Shown piece by piece: positions 62,018 to 64,000 of a DNA stretch of 64,000 nt. Location of the stretch: assembly GCA_000231825.2 (NCBI GenBank), contig JH720329.1, positions 295,766-359,765 on the forward strand, given 5' to 3'. The DNA is from Tetrahymena elliotti 4EA. Taxonomy: Eukaryota; Ciliophora; Oligohymenophorea; Hymenostomatida; Tetrahymenidae. Below the pieces are notes generated by a model. It saw only the letters and a program-made list of their open reading frames with translations, was not told where the DNA came from and did no database searches. Positions within the stretch are counted from its first letter, which is position 1. Each line of letters starts with the position of its first letter. Both the position numbers and the translations under genes were made by a program.

Positions 62018-63568
62018 TCATTGGATATCTAATAATAGATCGTAAATAACTTGTGAAGGATTTATTGTTAAAAATGATTGGATGTTTTAGTTAAAAGTAA
62101 ATATTTATAGCATAGTCCTTTAATATTCTTTCATGACTGGTATTACTTGTTTAACTTCACAAAACTCTAGCTATTCTTCATGCATAGCAAAAAGATGAGG
62201 ATACTTAAAGAGCTCTTTAAATATTTAAAATTTTTTCTCTATGTGGAGAGGATTTACGAAATGAAACTTAAATGAAAATAGGACATTTCTTCTTATCTTA
62301 TTTAATGAAACCATGACGTTTTTGGTGAATTCTATGGAGTAGAGATTTAATGTAATTTTAGTCTAAATCAAGTTATTTTCTATTTCTAGTGAATCCTTTT
62401 TATTTATTGTTTCATAATGATACTCTAGTTTAAAGTTTTTATCTTTTTCTTCTAGACAAACTTTGAGCAAATCATCGAAAGCTTCCCACTCAATTATTTT
62501 GATATAGATATTTATTTAAAACTAGTTTTTTTTTAGCTTCAAAAACTCCCTTTTCATTTATTCAAAAGTGAGATTCAAGCATTTAGTGCAATCTATCTAT
62601 ATCCATCTTTCATAAGGTCCAAATCTTAAGAAATCAATCATTTTTAAGAAAATATGTGCAAAGAATGGAATGAAAATAAGTGTTGAAATATACAAAATTC
62701 TTCTTAGATTTTATAAATTTTATAAATTGTTAAACTACCTGTCTAGGAATAGTTGAATCAATACAATTATTGACATATAGCCATTTATTAGGTATTTATA
62801 ATTATTAGATAATAGATAAGAGCGATTATTCTTTTTGCTTTAATTCATTCCCATTATTCCAAAGTACTATGTGATTAAGAAAAAGAAAACAATCATAGAC
62901 ATCTAATTAGGTGATATCACATCATATTTGCTTCCAATCAGAGATTTTATAGGCTATTTTAAATCTCTAAGAGCAAAATATAGCACTGCGATTATTATGT
63001 TGTAAAAGAAAAAGTAGTCTATTTAGTGACAAATCAGTAAGAAACCAAGGACTATTATCATTCCTAAGAAATTATTGAGTATCATAATAACTGAATTAAT
63101 TTTTGAACTACTCTGAACAATATCCTCTGTGTAAAACAAAGAAACAGATGATAAGCTACTGACTAAGAAGCACAAAATAACACTATAATCTTCGATATTT
63201 TAATTCACAATAATTATAAGCACAAAAATACTCTAAATGTAAAAATAAACAAAATGTTTCATCCCATACGATATCAGATATGTGCTTGTATAAATGTACT
63301 CATTGTCAAAATAGAGCAAATTTTTAAACAGCTTGAGGAAGAATATAAATTTATTGTTTTTATAAATTGAAATCACATCTAAATAAATAGAAAGTACCCT
63401 ACATAATAATAGTATTCCCAACAACACTATTCCGTTTGTATGTGAGTTATTTATAAAATATATGAAAGAAACTATCCCTAATCCAAAAGAACTACTATGC
63501 AAAGCACTATGATAAAGACTCATGAAAGGAATTCTTTTTTCATCTTCAAGAAAAGTAATTGATTTCAT
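62018..63568 (-). CDS. Polytopic membrane protein, distant relative of family B
   Basis: Two exons (63568-62739 and 62699-62018) joined over a 39-nt intron in phase give 503 residues, starting MKSITFLEDEKRIPF. At least seven hydrophobic segments fill the first 300 residues (IVLLGILLLCRVLSIYLDV, FVLIIIVN, VILCFLVSSLSSVSLFY, MIIVLGFLLICH, MSMIVFFFLITQYFGIM, ISTLIFIPFFAHIFL). A cytoplasmic C-terminal region of about 190 residues ends SFLTINPSQVIYDLL. This ending lines up with SLMTFSPNQIIFDLY of the proteins at 36826 and 39095, and length and layout agree as well, so it appears to be a diverged member of the same family, 22 kb away and on the other strand. There is no known function. The start is the first ATG; the upstream region is AT-rich. 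Confidence 0.85.
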
Positions 63569-64000
63569 GAATAATTAATTATAAAAGCAAGTACCTTCTT
63601 GTATTTATAAGCTAATTTCTATTAAAGAAAACTCTACAATATTTATCTTATTATTAATAGAAATCTCTTTGAAATTTATTAATTACTTTATATTACTGAA
63701 TAATTAAGCCTTATTTGTGCAAACCAATTATAAAAAATTTTGATAAAAATTATAAGTATTTTGATTGCTAATAATCATCTTTTAATGTAATTTTTTATTG
63801 ATTTTAATAATTTTATTTTAATTTACTAGATTTTATTGAAAATAATTCCTTCTCTTGTTTCAAATTAAAATATTAATAAATATGATTGAATGTAATCAAA
63901 TTTTATAAAGGGGGGTATGATATTTTGCTATTTACAATATTAAAACTTTAAATTTTTAGTAACTGACTCATTTTTGTTGGTTTACTTGGCATTATTTGTT
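63569..64000. other. Right-edge gap with a G6 run
   Basis: AT-rich upstream region of the membrane-protein gene. It contains a G6 run at 63910-63915. No further gene is visible up to the window end. Confidence 0.55.

Overview
The window is a 64 kb piece of a very AT-rich nuclear genome from an oligohymenophorean ciliate, most like Tetrahymena. Every long reading frame is full of TAA and TAG and closes only at TGA. At conserved positions TAA/TAG clearly stands for glutamine (for example the Gln of FGQPRAG in the lipase at 23383-24216 is TAG). Introns are short (about 35-170 nt), AT-rich and GT...AG. In the five multi-exon genes resolved completely (1391-5451, 6148-8916, 24714-25754, 27117-30887, 62018-63568) all exon phases add up. 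No telomere repeats, rRNA, tRNA or CRISPR array were seen.

Left part (1-18.3 kb): an isolated mannose-6-phosphate isomerase relic; an eight-exon potassium channel with a cyclic-nucleotide-binding domain and a CCHC zinc knuckle (+); a six-exon pseudokinase fused to a C-terminal domain with a PARP-like H-G-T motif (-); a hAT transposase relic; a coiled hypothetical protein (-) whose 5' end is echoed in degenerate upstream copies; an intact LRR gene and a decayed LRR gene. Middle part (18.5-35 kb): a roughly 4.5 kb gene-poor stretch, a secreted class 3 lipase (-), the ciliary protein CFAP418 (-), a 1179-residue Q/N-rich protein (+), a third LRR gene and a 510-residue protein with two SUMO-interaction-like motifs (+).

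From 35 to 50 kb lies an interleaved tandem array of two membrane-protein families. Family A has two transmembrane segments and a long cytoplasmic tail: one intact copy and two broken ones. Family B is polytopic, about 495 aa: two intact copies and one relic. Tc1/mariner fragments in opposite orientations sit between the units. The right part holds a CDKL-type kinase (-), a NUDT5/YSA1-like Nudix hydrolase (+), a YANK/AGC-like kinase with a possible N-myristoylation site and HKD/DLG active-site variants (+), and a distant family-B membrane protein (-).

No operon-like organisation is visible. Genes are separated by AT-rich gaps and lie on both strands. CFAP418, the CDKL kinase and possibly the channel point to ciliary function, but they are spread out and nothing shows joint regulation. 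The dominant theme is local duplication and decay next to transposon remains.
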